Under the pieces are notes generated by a model, which did not search any database, had not been told where the DNA came from, and was given only the letters and a program-made list of their open reading frames with translations. A stretch of 64,000 nt of DNA from contig NZ_SNXB01000002.1 in assembly GCF_004362055.1 (NCBI RefSeq), forward strand, positions 124,001 to 188,000, given 5' to 3'. The translations under genes and the position numbers were made by a program. This stretch comes from Flavobacterium sp. 245. Its GTDB lineage: Bacteria > Bacteroidota > Bacteroidia > Flavobacteriales > Flavobacteriaceae. Every line of letters starts with the position of its first letter. Position 1 is the stretch's first letter. Positions 53,539 through 62,762 of this stretch are shown here, piece after piece.

Positions 53539-54822
53539 TTACTCTATACTCTTCAATCTCAAAGTCACAGCATTTTTATGCGCCTGTAATCCCTCGGCTT
53601 CAGCCATAACTTCAATAGCTCTTCCGATGTTTTGGATTCCGGTTTTAGATATTTTCTGAAAAGTCATCGATTTCGTAAAACTATCCAGATTTACACCACT
53701 ATAATTCTTTGCATATCCGTTTGTTGGAAGCGTATGATTTGTTCCCGAAGCGTAATCTCCAGCACTTTCTGGTGTATAATTCCCAATGAAAACAGATCCT
53801 GCATTTACAATTCCGTTACAGTAAAAATCATCGTATTCTGAACAGATAATAAAGTGTTCTGGCCCGTATTCATTGATTAAATCAAGTGCAACTTGATCAT
53901 TTTCAACATAAATTAGTTTCGAATTTTCAATTGCTTTTTTTGCAATCGCTTTTCTTGGAAGCAGCTGCAGTTGCGACTGGATTTCTTCTTCAACTTCAGT
54001 GATTAATTTTCTGGAAGTCGAAACTAAAATCACCTGACTATCTGTTCCGTGTTCTGCCTGCGACAATAAATCGGAAGCCACAAAAGCCGGAACCGCAGTA
54101 TCATCGGCAACAATTAATAATTCTGAAGGACCAGCCGGCATGTCGATTGCTACTCCAAATTGCGTTGCCAATTGTTTCGCAACAGTCACAAACTGATTTC
54201 CAGGTCCAAAAATCTTATACACTTTTGGAATTGATTGTGTCCCGAAAGTCATTCCTGCAATAGCCTGAATTCCTCCAACTTTTATAATTTTAGTTACACC
54301 ACATAAATTTGCAGCGTACAAAATCGCTGGATTTATTTTTCCTGTTTTATCTGGTGGAGAACATAATACAATTTCTTTACAGCCAGCAATTTCAGCAGGA
54401 ACAGCCAGCATTAAAACAGTTGAGAATAAAGGTGCTGTTCCGCCAGGAATATACAAACCAATTTTTTGAATAGGTCTTTTTTCCTGCCAGCAATTTACGC
54501 CTTCAACAGTTTCAATTTCAATTCTGTCTGTTTTTTGAGCGCTGTGAAATTTATAAATATTATCTTTTGCTAATTGAATTGCTTCTTTCAGTTCAATCGG
54601 GATCAATTTAATAGCTTCCTGTGTTTCTTCTTCAGAAACTTCATAATTATCTAACGAAATTCCATCAAAAATCGAAGTATATTTTGCTACTGCTTCATCT
54701 CCTTTTCTTTGTATTTCTTTAAAGATTTCTTTTACCGTAACCTCAATATCATCAATAGTTTGAGTTGGTCTTTTTAATATATCTGACCAGTTTTCTGGTT
54801 TTGGATTGTCTATTATATTCAT
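53539..54822 (-). CDS. hisD: Histidinol dehydrogenase
   Basis: The 427-residue protein has the family features: WQEKRPIQKIGLYIPGGTAPLFSTVLM near 112, IFGPGNQFVTVAKQ near 202, DMPAGPSELLI near 225, and the zinc/catalytic region SAGDYASGTNHTLPT near 350. It performs the last two oxidations to histidine with NAD. Confidence 0.95.
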   Translation of the reverse strand: MNIIDNPKPENWSDILKRPTQTIDDIEVTVKEIFKEIQRKGDEAVAKYTSIFDGISLDNYEVSEEETQEAIKLIPIELKEAIQLAKDNIYKFHSAQKTDRIEIETVEGVNCWQEKRPIQKIGLYIPGGTAPLFSTVLMLAVPAEIAGCKEIVLCSPPDKTGKINPAILYAANLCGVTKIIKVGGIQAIAGMTFGTQSIPKVYKIFGPGNQFVTVAKQLATQFGVAIDMPAGPSELLIVADDTAVPAFVASDLLSQAEHGTDSQVILVSTSRKLITEVEEEIQSQLQLLPRKAIAKKAIENSKLIYVENDQVALDLINEYGPEHFIICSEYDDFYCNGIVNAGSVFIGNYTPESAGDYASGTNHTLPTNGYAKNYSGVNLDSFTKSMTFQKISKTGIQNIGRAIEVMAEAEGLQAHKNAVTLRLKSIE

Positions 54823-54832
54823 TTTTTTTTTA

Positions 54833-54918
54833 CGCTTTATGCTTTAAGCTGTAGGCTTTAAGCTTTATTATCGTTGTGTTTTTTTAAGGCTTAAAGCTTA
54901 AAGCTTATTGCCTAAAGC
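54833..54918. repeat. GCTTTAAGC word repeat between hisG and hisD
   Basis: The spacer repeats GCTTTAAGCT, GGCTTTAAGCTTTA and the inverse AAGGCTTAAAGCTTAAAGCTTA, giving alternative hairpins. Confidence 0.7.
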
Positions 54919-54928
54919 GGGCAAAGCC

Positions 54929-55786
54929 CTAAAGAACCATTTTCTCAATTGGGCAAACTAAAATTCCTTCAGCTCCTACTTCTTTTAATTGGTCGATTAC
55001 GTCCCAAAAAGTATCTTTATCGATTACCGAGTGAACACTGCTCCAGCCTTCCTGCGCTAACGGCAAAACTGTCAAACTTCTTAAAACCGGAAGGATTTTT
55101 CCAACTGCATCAATTTTATCATTTGGAACGTTCATTAAAATATATTTCGAATTTCTAGCTCTTAAAACAGCTTGAATTCTGAATTTTAAAGTATCAATGT
55201 GTTTTTGAATTTCTGGAGAAACTTTTGGAGAAACTGCTAGAACCGCTTCACTTTTCAAGATAACTTCAACTTCTTTTAAATTATTTTTGAATAAAGTGCT
55301 TCCGCTTGAAACGATATCTACGATTGCATCGGCAAGACCAATGTTTGGAGCGATTTCTACAGATCCTGAAATTTGGTGAATATCAACAGATATACCAAAT
55401 TGGCTAAAATATTCATTAACGGTATTTGGGTAAGAAGTTGCGATGCGTAATCCAGCTAAATCCTTTACTGAATTGTATTCGAATGTTTTAGGAACTGCTA
55501 CAGAAACTTTGCATTTTGAGAAACCTAATTTCTGAACTACCTCAATTCCTTTTCCTTTTTCTACTAAAAGATTATCGCCAACGATAGCCAAGTCAACTAC
55601 TCCATCTATCAAATACTGAGGAATATCCGAATTTCTAAGATACAAAACTTCAAGAGGAAAATTAGAAGCTTCGGCTTTTAACTGGTCGATTCCGTTGTTG
55701 ATTGAAATACCGCAGTCTTTTAGAATTTGAATGCTGTCTTCGTTTAAGCGACCAGATTTTTGAATTGCAATTTTTAAAGTACTCAT
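54929..55786 (-). CDS. hisG: ATP phosphoribosyltransferase, long form
   Basis: The 285-residue length and the C-terminal region (WSSVHSVIDKDTFWDVIDQLKEVGAEGILVCPIEKMVL) mark the long, HisZ-independent form with its ACT-like regulatory domain. The core has LKIAIQKSGRLNEDSIQILKDCGI and the PRPP loop DAIVDIVSSGSTLFKNNL near 155. It makes the first step of histidine synthesis and is usually inhibited by histidine. It is the first structural gene after the His leader. Confidence 0.95.
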   Translation of the reverse strand: MSTLKIAIQKSGRLNEDSIQILKDCGISINNGIDQLKAEASNFPLEVLYLRNSDIPQYLIDGVVDLAIVGDNLLVEKGKGIEVVQKLGFSKCKVSVAVPKTFEYNSVKDLAGLRIATSYPNTVNEYFSQFGISVDIHQISGSVEIAPNIGLADAIVDIVSSGSTLFKNNLKEVEVILKSEAVLAVSPKVSPEIQKHIDTLKFRIQAVLRARNSKYILMNVPNDKIDAVGKILPVLRSLTVLPLAQEGWSSVHSVIDKDTFWDVIDQLKEVGAEGILVCPIEKMVL

Positions 55787-55836
55787 TTTTTAGTTGTTTG
55801 CTGATTAATAGTTTGAGTACAAAGAATTGGTATAAA

Positions 55837-55867
55837 AAAACCCGTTTGATGTACTCAAACGGGTTTT
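55837..55867 (-). terminator. his attenuator terminator
   Basis: AAAACCCGTTTGA (55837-55849) and TCAAACGGGTTTT (55855-55867) form a 13-bp stem with loop TGTAC, followed on the minus strand by a U tract. It lies between the leader peptide and hisG. The 5' arm (GTTTGAGTAC in minus-strand reading) is also perfectly complementary to GTACTCAAAC further downstream (55820-55811), so a second fold is possible. Confidence 0.88.
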
Positions 55868-55894
55868 AAAATATGATGATTTACATGCATACCA

Positions 55895-55954
55895 TTAACA
55901 CATCGCTTGAGAGCAATAATGAAAATGATGATGATGTAATTGATTTGAAATCAT
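55895..55954 (-). CDS. hisL: his operon leader peptide (His-rich)
   Basis: The 19-codon peptide reads MISNQLHHHHFHYCSQAMC, with five His codons among six positions. It is followed after 27 bases by a strong terminator and then hisG. Scarcity of charged tRNA-His would stall the ribosome on the run and favour read-through, as in the enteric his attenuator. The His run cannot be explained by chance. Confidence 0.88.
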   Translation of the reverse strand: MISNQLHHHHFHYCSQAMC

Positions 55955-55989
55955 TGTTTGGTTTGTTTTATAATTCTTTGATTCGGTTG

Positions 55990-55997
55990 CAAATATA
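55990..55997 (-). promoter_or_regulatory. Putative promoter of the his operon (-7 box)
   Basis: On the minus strand TATATTTG matches TAnnTTTG, with TTG 21 bases further upstream (near 56019). It lies 36 bases before the leader ATG. Confidence 0.6.
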
Positions 55998-56110
55998 CTA
56001 GTTAATTTCATAAAAAAGCAATTTTTAATTTAACTTAACGAAAGTTTATTGTTAAAAAAAAGCCCAACTACCATTTTCAATACATATTTTCAATTTACTA
56101 TATCGTTTTC

Positions 56111-57496
56111 TTACTTTTCAGTAAAAGTCAATATTACCGTTGTTCCTACTTCTAATTCACTTTCAATTTTAAACTTGATATTCAATAATTGCGTAGTTCT
56201 TTTTACAATCGACAAACCTAATCCAGTTCCTTTAATTTCAGGATGATCGGTAGAATTCGATCTAAAAAACGGGTTCAAAATAGCGCCTAAATCGGCTTTT
56301 GCAATTCCAATTCCGTTGTCTCTGATTTTTAGTAATATTTTGTCGTTTTGCTTCAAAAGCACAATTAAAATATGACCTCCTCTGTTCGTATATTTTATTG
56401 CATTCGAAATAATATTTCTCAAAATAGTAATCACTAAAAAATTGTCCGACTGAATATAACAATCTGTTTCTGAATCAAATTTTACCGCTATATTTTTAGT
56501 GTTTATCTTCTCTGAGTTTAAAGTTAAAACATCCAAAATTAAGGCATTCAAATAAACTAATTCGGTGTTAATATTTTGTTTTTGATTCTCAAAACGCGCC
56601 ATCAAAAGCAACTGATCCACAAGCGTATTTAAGTGGTCAACTTCGTTGATGCAATAATTAATTTTTTCTTCGTATTCCTTGCTATCTCTAGGTTTACGTA
56701 TAAGTACTTCAAGTGTTCCTTTAATAACAGTTAAAGGTGTTCTCAATTCATGTGATGCATCAGAAGTAAATTGTTTTTCACGCTCGATTGCGTCTTCAAT
56801 TCTATTCAATAAATTATTGATTGTTTTTGAAAGTGTAAACAATTCGTCTCGGGTTTTAGGCAGCGGAATTCTTGTCGTTAAATTATCTTTTGTAATTATT
56901 CTAGATGTATTTATAATGGCGTTTATTGGTTTTATGCTTCGTCCAGCAAAAAAGCGAGCAATTAAAAACAGTAAGACTAAAATAATTGGAAACGCAATTA
57001 ATAAAGTGTCCAGAAGATTTTTTAAAACTTTGACCGAATCTGCCAGTGACATTGCAATAATCAAATACCCAATTTTCTTTGATTTTATTTGAAGCGGAAT
57101 CTGAATTTGCCTGATTTTATTGCTTAACAATTGGGTATCAAACAATTCGTAATGATCTTTGCTTTCATGATAAACCAGTACTTCGTTCTTTAAATTAGGC
57201 GATTTTTCAATAATTTTCTTATTCAAATCTAAAAATTGGACGAAAACCGGATTCACATCAACAGAATTGTGTTCTCTTTCCTCCCATTCTTCGGCATCCA
57301 TGAAAACCACTTTGTGATTTTCAATTCTAATTTCTTTCAAATGATCTTGAATTTCGATCATTAAATTTTCATCAATATGTTTATAAACAGTGAATTTTAC
57401 CGTAAAATAAGTTGCTGAAAAAACCACTAAAATCAGCAAACCAGTTGTGATTATATAGTTTAAGGCAATTCTGTTTTTGAACGAAAGCTGTATCAT
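56111..57496 (-). CDS. Sensor histidine kinase
   Basis: The 461-residue protein has membrane helices at about 13-33 and 152-172 around an extracytoplasmic sensor, then HAMP (about 175-230: RSIKPINAIINTSRIITKDNL), the dimerisation motif FTSDASHELRTPLTVIKG near 245 with the phospho-His, and ATPase boxes IRDNGIGIAKADL and KGTGLGLSIVKRTTQ. It forms an operon with the response regulator, the start following the regulator's stop directly. The signal is unknown; heavy-metal or envelope sensors look like this. Confidence 0.9.
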   Translation of the reverse strand: MIQLSFKNRIALNYIITTGLLILVVFSATYFTVKFTVYKHIDENLMIEIQDHLKEIRIENHKVVFMDAEEWEEREHNSVDVNPVFVQFLDLNKKIIEKSPNLKNEVLVYHESKDHYELFDTQLLSNKIRQIQIPLQIKSKKIGYLIIAMSLADSVKVLKNLLDTLLIAFPIILVLLFLIARFFAGRSIKPINAIINTSRIITKDNLTTRIPLPKTRDELFTLSKTINNLLNRIEDAIEREKQFTSDASHELRTPLTVIKGTLEVLIRKPRDSKEYEEKINYCINEVDHLNTLVDQLLLMARFENQKQNINTELVYLNALILDVLTLNSEKINTKNIAVKFDSETDCYIQSDNFLVITILRNIISNAIKYTNRGGHILIVLLKQNDKILLKIRDNGIGIAKADLGAILNPFFRSNSTDHPEIKGTGLGLSIVKRTTQLLNIKFKIESELEVGTTVILTFTEK

Positions 57497-58162
57497 TTAT
57501 AAGTCGTTAGCAATGTAACCAATACCTCGAATAGTTTTTATATAATCTTCTTCGATTCTTAAATTTAGTTTTTTTCTAATTGCGTTCATAAAAACATCAA
57601 TAACACCTGTATCGTACTCAAAATTAATATCCCACACGTCTTTTAAAATTTGATTTCGTGTACAGACTTTTCCTTTATTCTGAATTAAATAAGTCAGCAG
57701 TTCAAATTCTCTTTGCGTCAGTGTAACTTCTTCTTCATTTTTAAGGACAATATGTTTCGAGAGATCAATTTTTATTGTTCCTAACATTAATTCCTTATCT
57801 TCTTTTTTATGTCTAAAATGAACTTTAATCCGCTCTACAAGCTCTTCAAAACTAAAAGGTTTTTTGATATAATCATTCGCGCCCGCTTTTAAACCGGCAA
57901 TAGTTTCCTGAACAGTATCTTTTGCTGTCAAGAAAATTATAGGTGTATACTGATCTTTAATTCTTATGGCTTTGCACAAATCCAATCCGTTAATTTTAGG
58001 AAGCATCCAATCCAGCAAAATCAAGTCATACTGGTGATTCTGAACTAATTCAAAACCTTTGGAACCATCATTTGCTGTTGTAACCAAATAACCTTCTTCC
58101 TGTAATCCTTGCTGTAAAAATTGCACAATTCCTAATTCATCTTCTACTATTAAAATATGCAT
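57497..58162 (-). CDS. OmpR/PhoB-family response regulator
   Basis: The 221-residue protein has a receiver domain (about 1-118) with the phospho-acceptor Asp in YDLILLDWMLPKINGLDL and the switch Lys in YIKKPFSFEEL. A winged-helix DNA-binding domain follows (about 125-220: LTQREFELLTYLIQNKGKVCTRNQILKDVWDINFEYDTGVIDVFMNAIRKKL). It is the partner of the adjacent histidine kinase. Its targets may include the divergent LTA-synthase-like gene. Confidence 0.93.
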   Translation of the reverse strand: MHILIVEDELGIVQFLQQGLQEEGYLVTTANDGSKGFELVQNHQYDLILLDWMLPKINGLDLCKAIRIKDQYTPIIFLTAKDTVQETIAGLKAGANDYIKKPFSFEELVERIKVHFRHKKEDKELMLGTIKIDLSKHIVLKNEEEVTLTQREFELLTYLIQNKGKVCTRNQILKDVWDINFEYDTGVIDVFMNAIRKKLNLRIEEDYIKTIRGIGYIANDL

Positions 58163-58341
58163 GTATTTTGATTTAAATTAAGATTAATCTGCCTTAATGA
58201 TTTGTCAAAGATACCGATTTTCAAGAATAGAAATCATTTAAAATCATTAGAATAAGCAGTATTTCCTCCTCTTAAGAAAACATTAAGTTAACACTAAGCA
58301 AGGTAAAAGCCCAACTTCATCTGTCGTTCATTAATGCAAAG

Positions 58342-58349
58342 TAATTTTG
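58342..58349 (+). promoter_or_regulatory. Putative -7 box of the LTA-synthase-like gene
   Basis: TAATTTTG matches TAnnTTTG, 16 bases before the start codon. The divergent region 58163-58365 has no other feature. Confidence 0.4.
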
Positions 58350-58365
58350 CATAAAATATAATGAC

Positions 58366-60501
58366 ATGATTTTTTATAAAAGACTATCACCATTTTACAA
58401 TCTCGCATTTTTCTATTTTGTTATTAGTTTTCTTTTGCGAATTGTCCTTTTTTTTCATCCAATAACACAAAGCAGTTTTACACTCCTTGAGAGTTTGAAG
58501 ATTTTTTCATTAGGATTGATCTCGGATTTTTTTGTTTTTGTTTTGATGAGCGTGTTTCTATGGCTGTATCTTGTTTTTATATCCAATATAAAATATGACA
58601 AGCCTTACGGATACATTATTCTGGCCTCTTTTGTAGCTTTATTTCTTTATATAGCATCGGGAAAAAGCATTTTTGACGAATATGGCGGCGCTTTGCCTAG
58701 AATTGTATTAATTTTCTTAGGAATAAAAACAGCTCTTTTTGCGCTTTTTCTTTATTCACCAAAATGGAGAGACAAAATACGTTTCTGGATGTTTGCTTTT
58801 GTTGTTTTTCTTTACGTAGTCGTGATTCTTCAAAATGGCTTGAGCGAATATTTCTTTTGGAATGAATTTGGCGTGAAATACAATTTTATTGCTGTCAATT
58901 ATCTGATTTATACAAATGAAGTAATTGGAAACATAATGCAGTCCTACCCGGTAATACCGCTATTTTCGGCTTTATTTTTAGGATCCGGAATTGTTACTTA
59001 TTTTATATTGAAACGCTCTGCCAATTTCATTAAAGAAATTCCCAATCTAAATGAGAAAATTAAATTTTCAGCTCTTTATGCTGTTTTGTTTGTCATTTCA
59101 CTAGTTGCAATTCCGATGTTTGCCAAAACAGAAAATTCAAAAAATGTTTTTGTAAACGAATTGCAGTCTAACGGATTATATAAGTTTTATTTGGCTTTCG
59201 AAAACAATAAACTTGATTATTTGAAGTTTTACAAAACACTTCCAAATCGTCAGAGTTTTGCAAATTTAAGAGAGCAATTTCCTGGTATTTCCGGAGAAAA
59301 TACAATTCGATCTATTACAGAAGATTCGCTTGAAAACCATAAAAATGTGGTTTTAATTACCATTGAAAGCTATAGCGCTGATTTTATGAAATCGTATGGA
59401 AACAAACAAAATATAACGCCATTTTTAGATAGCCTAGCACAAAAAAGTCTACAATTTACCAACTTATATGCTGCTGGAAACAGAACTGTACGCGGTCTTG
59501 AAGCGGTAACTTTATGCCTGCCTCCAACTGCCGGAGAAAGTGTAGTAAAACGTGACGACAATAAAAATAAATTTTCAACCGGAGCCGTTTTCAAACAAAA
59601 AGGCTACAATGTAAAATTCATGTACGGCGGTGACGCTTTCTTTGATAATATGCAGGATTTTTATTCTGGAAACGGTTACGACATTATTGATAAATCAAGT
59701 TTTTCACCTGAAGAAATCACATTTTCAAATGTTTGGGGCGTTTGTGATGAAGATATGTACAACAAGGCAATAAAAGTGATGAATGCGGAGGCAAAGGAAA
59801 ACAAGCCTTTTTTTAATCATATTATGACGGTCAGCAATCACAGACCGTTTACATATCCTAATAATAAAATTGACATTCCAGGCGACATTAAATCACGTGA
59901 AGGTGGTGTAAAATATACTGATTTTGCACTTCGAAGATTCTTTGAAATGGCAAGCAAACAGCCTTGGTTTCAAAATACTGTTTTTGTTATCGTTGCTGAT
60001 CACTGTGCTTCTAGTGCTGGAAAAACACAGCTTCCGTTGGACAAATATAGAATTCCAGCTTTCATTTATACGCCAAATAAAAAACCATCGCAATACAATC
60101 AATTAATGTCGCAAATTGATTTGATGCCAACGCTTTTTGGATTGTTGCATTTTGATTACGAAAGCAAATTTTTTGGACAAGATGTTTTTAAAACCGATTA
60201 TAAACCGAGAGCTTTCATTGCCACCTATCAGGATTTAGGCTTAATAAAAGACAATGTATTAACCATTTTATCTCCTAAACAAGTGGTCAAACAGTATACC
60301 CTAAAGGTTAGACCTACAGAAGGAGTTGCTCCAGAATTCCAAATTTTATATGACGAAATCCCACTAAAAGCTGAAAGAACCGATTTGGTAAATGACGCCA
60401 TTTCTTTCTATCAATCGGCATCTTATTTATTAAAGGAAAAACGATATCAGTTTGAAGGTTTGAAAGCGAAGAATAAAAAACTATACGCAAATATTCGTTA
60501 G
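58366..60501 (+). CDS. LTA synthase family sulfatase-fold phosphoglycerol transferase-like protein
   Basis: The 711-residue protein has five N-terminal membrane helices (about 12-225) and a large extracytoplasmic sulfatase domain. The metal site includes VLITIESYSADFMKSYG near 330, the catalytic Thr in AAGNRTVRGLEAV near 378, and VIVADHCASSAGK near 545. In Gram-positive bacteria such enzymes polymerise lipoteichoic acid. In Gram-negative bacteria relatives modify periplasmic glucans or lipids with phosphoglycerol or phosphoethanolamine. The substrate here is unknown. The divergent two-component system may control it. Confidence 0.86.
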   Translation: MIFYKRLSPFYNLAFFYFVISFLLRIVLFFHPITQSSFTLLESLKIFSLGLISDFFVFVLMSVFLWLYLVFISNIKYDKPYGYIILASFVALFLYIASGKSIFDEYGGALPRIVLIFLGIKTALFALFLYSPKWRDKIRFWMFAFVVFLYVVVILQNGLSEYFFWNEFGVKYNFIAVNYLIYTNEVIGNIMQSYPVIPLFSALFLGSGIVTYFILKRSANFIKEIPNLNEKIKFSALYAVLFVISLVAIPMFAKTENSKNVFVNELQSNGLYKFYLAFENNKLDYLKFYKTLPNRQSFANLREQFPGISGENTIRSITEDSLENHKNVVLITIESYSADFMKSYGNKQNITPFLDSLAQKSLQFTNLYAAGNRTVRGLEAVTLCLPPTAGESVVKRDDNKNKFSTGAVFKQKGYNVKFMYGGDAFFDNMQDFYSGNGYDIIDKSSFSPEEITFSNVWGVCDEDMYNKAIKVMNAEAKENKPFFNHIMTVSNHRPFTYPNNKIDIPGDIKSREGGVKYTDFALRRFFEMASKQPWFQNTVFVIVADHCASSAGKTQLPLDKYRIPAFIYTPNKKPSQYNQLMSQIDLMPTLFGLLHFDYESKFFGQDVFKTDYKPRAFIATYQDLGLIKDNVLTILSPKQVVKQYTLKVRPTEGVAPEFQILYDEIPLKAERTDLVNDAISFYQSASYLLKEKRYQFEGLKAKNKKLYANIR

Positions 60502-60520
60502 AGAGAAAAGATGATAGAAA

Positions 60521-60566
60521 AAAAGAGAAAGCCTCAAATTCAAATGAATTTGAGGCTTTCTCTTTT
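60521..60566. terminator. Strong bidirectional terminator
   Basis: AAAAGAGAAAGCCTCAAATTCA (60521-60542) has its perfect inverse at 60545-60566, a 22-bp stem with a 2-base loop, just after the LTA-synthase-like gene and before the convergent nuclease gene. Confidence 0.9.
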
Positions 60567-60592
60567 ATAAGTATCAAATTAAACTAAAGTCA

Positions 60593-60632
60593 GAAACTTG
60601 AAACCTGAAACTTGAAACTTTTAACTTGAAAC
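60593..60632. repeat. AACTTGAAACCTGAAAC word repeat
   Basis: The words GAAACTTGAAAC, CTGAAACTTGAAAC and AACTTGAAAC lie in tandem. They are the inverse of the GTTTCAAG/GTTTCAGG words at 3199 and 35921. Confidence 0.7.
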
Positions 60633-60639
60633 AAAAAAA

Positions 60640-61638
60640 TCAATCATTCTGATTTCTCATTCCGAATAAATCTCCTTTTTGATACAATTTCAAATCATCT
60701 TGCAACGATTGATAATTTCTTTGTGTAACAGCAGGTGCGTCTAAATCGCTTAAATCTGGTTTTCCAGCATTTACCCAGGCTGTGTACCAAAAACTTGCTG
60801 TAGCAGCAATTGCTTTTCTCATCTGTTTTTCAACCATTCCATTTAAATCAGTATGCAGTTTGGCAGCGTATTCATCAGCAAAAAGCGCTGTATTGTACTT
60901 GCTTTTCATTACTTTTCCGTCAGCATCTAATTTGAAGACTTTATTTTCTGGAGTTGAAGTACGTAATTTTTTGTCGATATCTAACAAAGGCTTTACTAAA
61001 GTATGGGTATCATTTATCATATCCCAAGTCGCTTTATGAACATCTTGATAATATTGCGCTTCAGGAACGTTTAATTTATAGTTTTTTGCAAACAATTCAG
61101 GCAATCTGCTTTCCCAAAGAGAATGAATTCCTTTTTGGTCGCTCAATTGTCCGTCGTGATTCGCAGAAGTATGCAAAGGCATGTGTGCATCACCAATATA
61201 ATGACCTAAATCAGCTGCTAAAAATAGAATTTCAGCTCTATTTTTGTCTTTAAATGCTTTAGTTAATTTTGCCATCATATCTTCAATGTACCAAGGCAAG
61301 ATCCCGTTATCATTCAAGAATTTAGCATTATATTTTTTCTTTGCTTCTTCCATAGTCTGCGGAATACTATCAGCAGAACCAAAGTTTTCCATATCAAAAT
61401 AATGCCTAGAATTTTCATCCTTATAATTTAAAGCATATTTACGAATGTCTGGAACCGAAGCTTCTTGTGTAATAAAATCAATGTGATTGTAAAAAAATAC
61501 CTGAACCTGCTTTGGCAAAGCCATTACGGCCGCTTTGTTGATTCGTTCGTGACCGACAATTCCCCATGAAAGGGTGAAAAAACCAGTAACTAATGCGAAA
61601 AGAGCGATTAATTTTGGTCTCATTTTGAAGTTTTTCAT
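60640..61638 (-). CDS. S1/P1-type zinc nuclease-like secreted protein
   Basis: The 332-residue protein starts at Met 61638 (MKNFKMRPKLIALFALVTGFF), a signal peptide ending before WGIVGHERINKAA. The Trp-Gly..Gly-His start of the mature chain, DMENFGSAD and HYIGDAHMPLHTSANHDGQ near residue 160 are the zinc-binding features of the S1/P1 nuclease and phospholipase C superfamily. It probably degrades nucleic acids in the periplasm or outside. A few codons upstream the frame stays open, but that start lacks support. Confidence 0.85.
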   Translation of the reverse strand: MKNFKMRPKLIALFALVTGFFTLSWGIVGHERINKAAVMALPKQVQVFFYNHIDFITQEASVPDIRKYALNYKDENSRHYFDMENFGSADSIPQTMEEAKKKYNAKFLNDNGILPWYIEDMMAKLTKAFKDKNRAEILFLAADLGHYIGDAHMPLHTSANHDGQLSDQKGIHSLWESRLPELFAKNYKLNVPEAQYYQDVHKATWDMINDTHTLVKPLLDIDKKLRTSTPENKVFKLDADGKVMKSKYNTALFADEYAAKLHTDLNGMVEKQMRKAIAATASFWYTAWVNAGKPDLSDLDAPAVTQRNYQSLQDDLKLYQKGDLFGMRNQND

Positions 61639-61810
61639 TTTGTTTTTGTATTTGGAAGGCAAAGTTACTTTATTTAAAGATAATTTAAAAATTTACCAAT
61701 TAAGATTATGCTAATTTGATTTTTTATATTTTTTATATCATATAACTAAAATAAGTTCATGATGAAACTATTTTATTTGTATGTTTGATATCAAGTTAAA
61801 TCTTACAAAT

Positions 61811-62761
61811 ATGCGCCCGGTTTTTTTAAATTTATTTATTCTAGTTTCTGCTTTTTGCTTCGCACAACGATCTGATTTACAGTTAAAAAACATAAGTGAT
61901 ACTATTTTAAATCCTAAAAGAGTACTTAAAATTTCTGAACCTTTTGATGGAGTGAAAACAATGCAGAAGCTTTTTCCAGGTAAATTATTTAATCTGCCAG
62001 ATCATAATACTTTTATAAACTGGAGTTGCAAAACTTGCAAACCTTCGCCTTTTACTGATGTTAACGGAGTCGAAGGTGATCAATTATTTCCTTATGCCGA
62101 AGGTGTTGCAACAAGACTTCTTGCTAATATTGATTATTCCGATTCGAAAGGAAATTTGTTCAAATTATTATTCTTCAATCATTCACAAGGTGACGAAGAT
62201 GGATTGCAAACTGGCCGATTTTTTGGAGGTCTTGTAGGCGTTGCCAAATTTGCCAAAAACGGATCAATTTGGGAAATGCGCTCGTTTCAGCCTGCTGTTG
62301 CTGCGTTTGGTGCTTTTTCTCAAGCACCAAAACCCAAACTTGTAGAAATTGGCGAAAATCAATACGCCTTTACATTACTGCATGTTAACGGAGGTGCCGG
62401 TGGACCTTTTGAAGGATGGCTTTACTTAGTTGCAGGATTTGAAGGCAAATATCAACCAATATTAGAGGTTCCCTATTACCAGCTTAAAAATGTAGCAAGT
62501 GTTCAATGGTCAAGCTCTTACACTGTTGTAAATACTAACGCTAAAAAGCATTTCAGAGATATCGTTATTAAAACAAATGGTACTTTTAATAAAGCTGCAA
62601 AAGCCGAAGACGAATTTGAAGTCGATTTTCCAAAAGAGATAGCTGCAATGGCAAAAACTAAAAAACAGTTTAATTTTGAAATTGAGCGACATTTTTCATT
62701 TAAAGGAAAATTCTACAAAATGATAGGCGACTCAATTGTCAAATTCTCCAACGTAAAGTGA
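61811..62761 (+). CDS. Secreted protein of unknown function
   Basis: The 316-residue protein starts at Met 61811 with a clear signal peptide (MRPVFLNLFILVSAFCFAQ). The frame is open ten codons upstream, but those are not signal-like. The mature part is beta-rich and contains FINWSCKTCKPS, a possible metal-binding Cys pair, and LLHVNGGAGGPFEGWLYLVAGFEG. I recognise no family. It is convergent with the YeiH gene, with only 1 base between them. Confidence 0.7.
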   Translation: MRPVFLNLFILVSAFCFAQRSDLQLKNISDTILNPKRVLKISEPFDGVKTMQKLFPGKLFNLPDHNTFINWSCKTCKPSPFTDVNGVEGDQLFPYAEGVATRLLANIDYSDSKGNLFKLLFFNHSQGDEDGLQTGRFFGGLVGVAKFAKNGSIWEMRSFQPAVAAFGAFSQAPKPKLVEIGENQYAFTLLHVNGGAGGPFEGWLYLVAGFEGKYQPILEVPYYQLKNVASVQWSSSYTVVNTNAKKHFRDIVIKTNGTFNKAAKAEDEFEVDFPKEIAAMAKTKKQFNFEIERHFSFKGKFYKMIGDSIVKFSNVK

Positions 62762-62762
62762 T

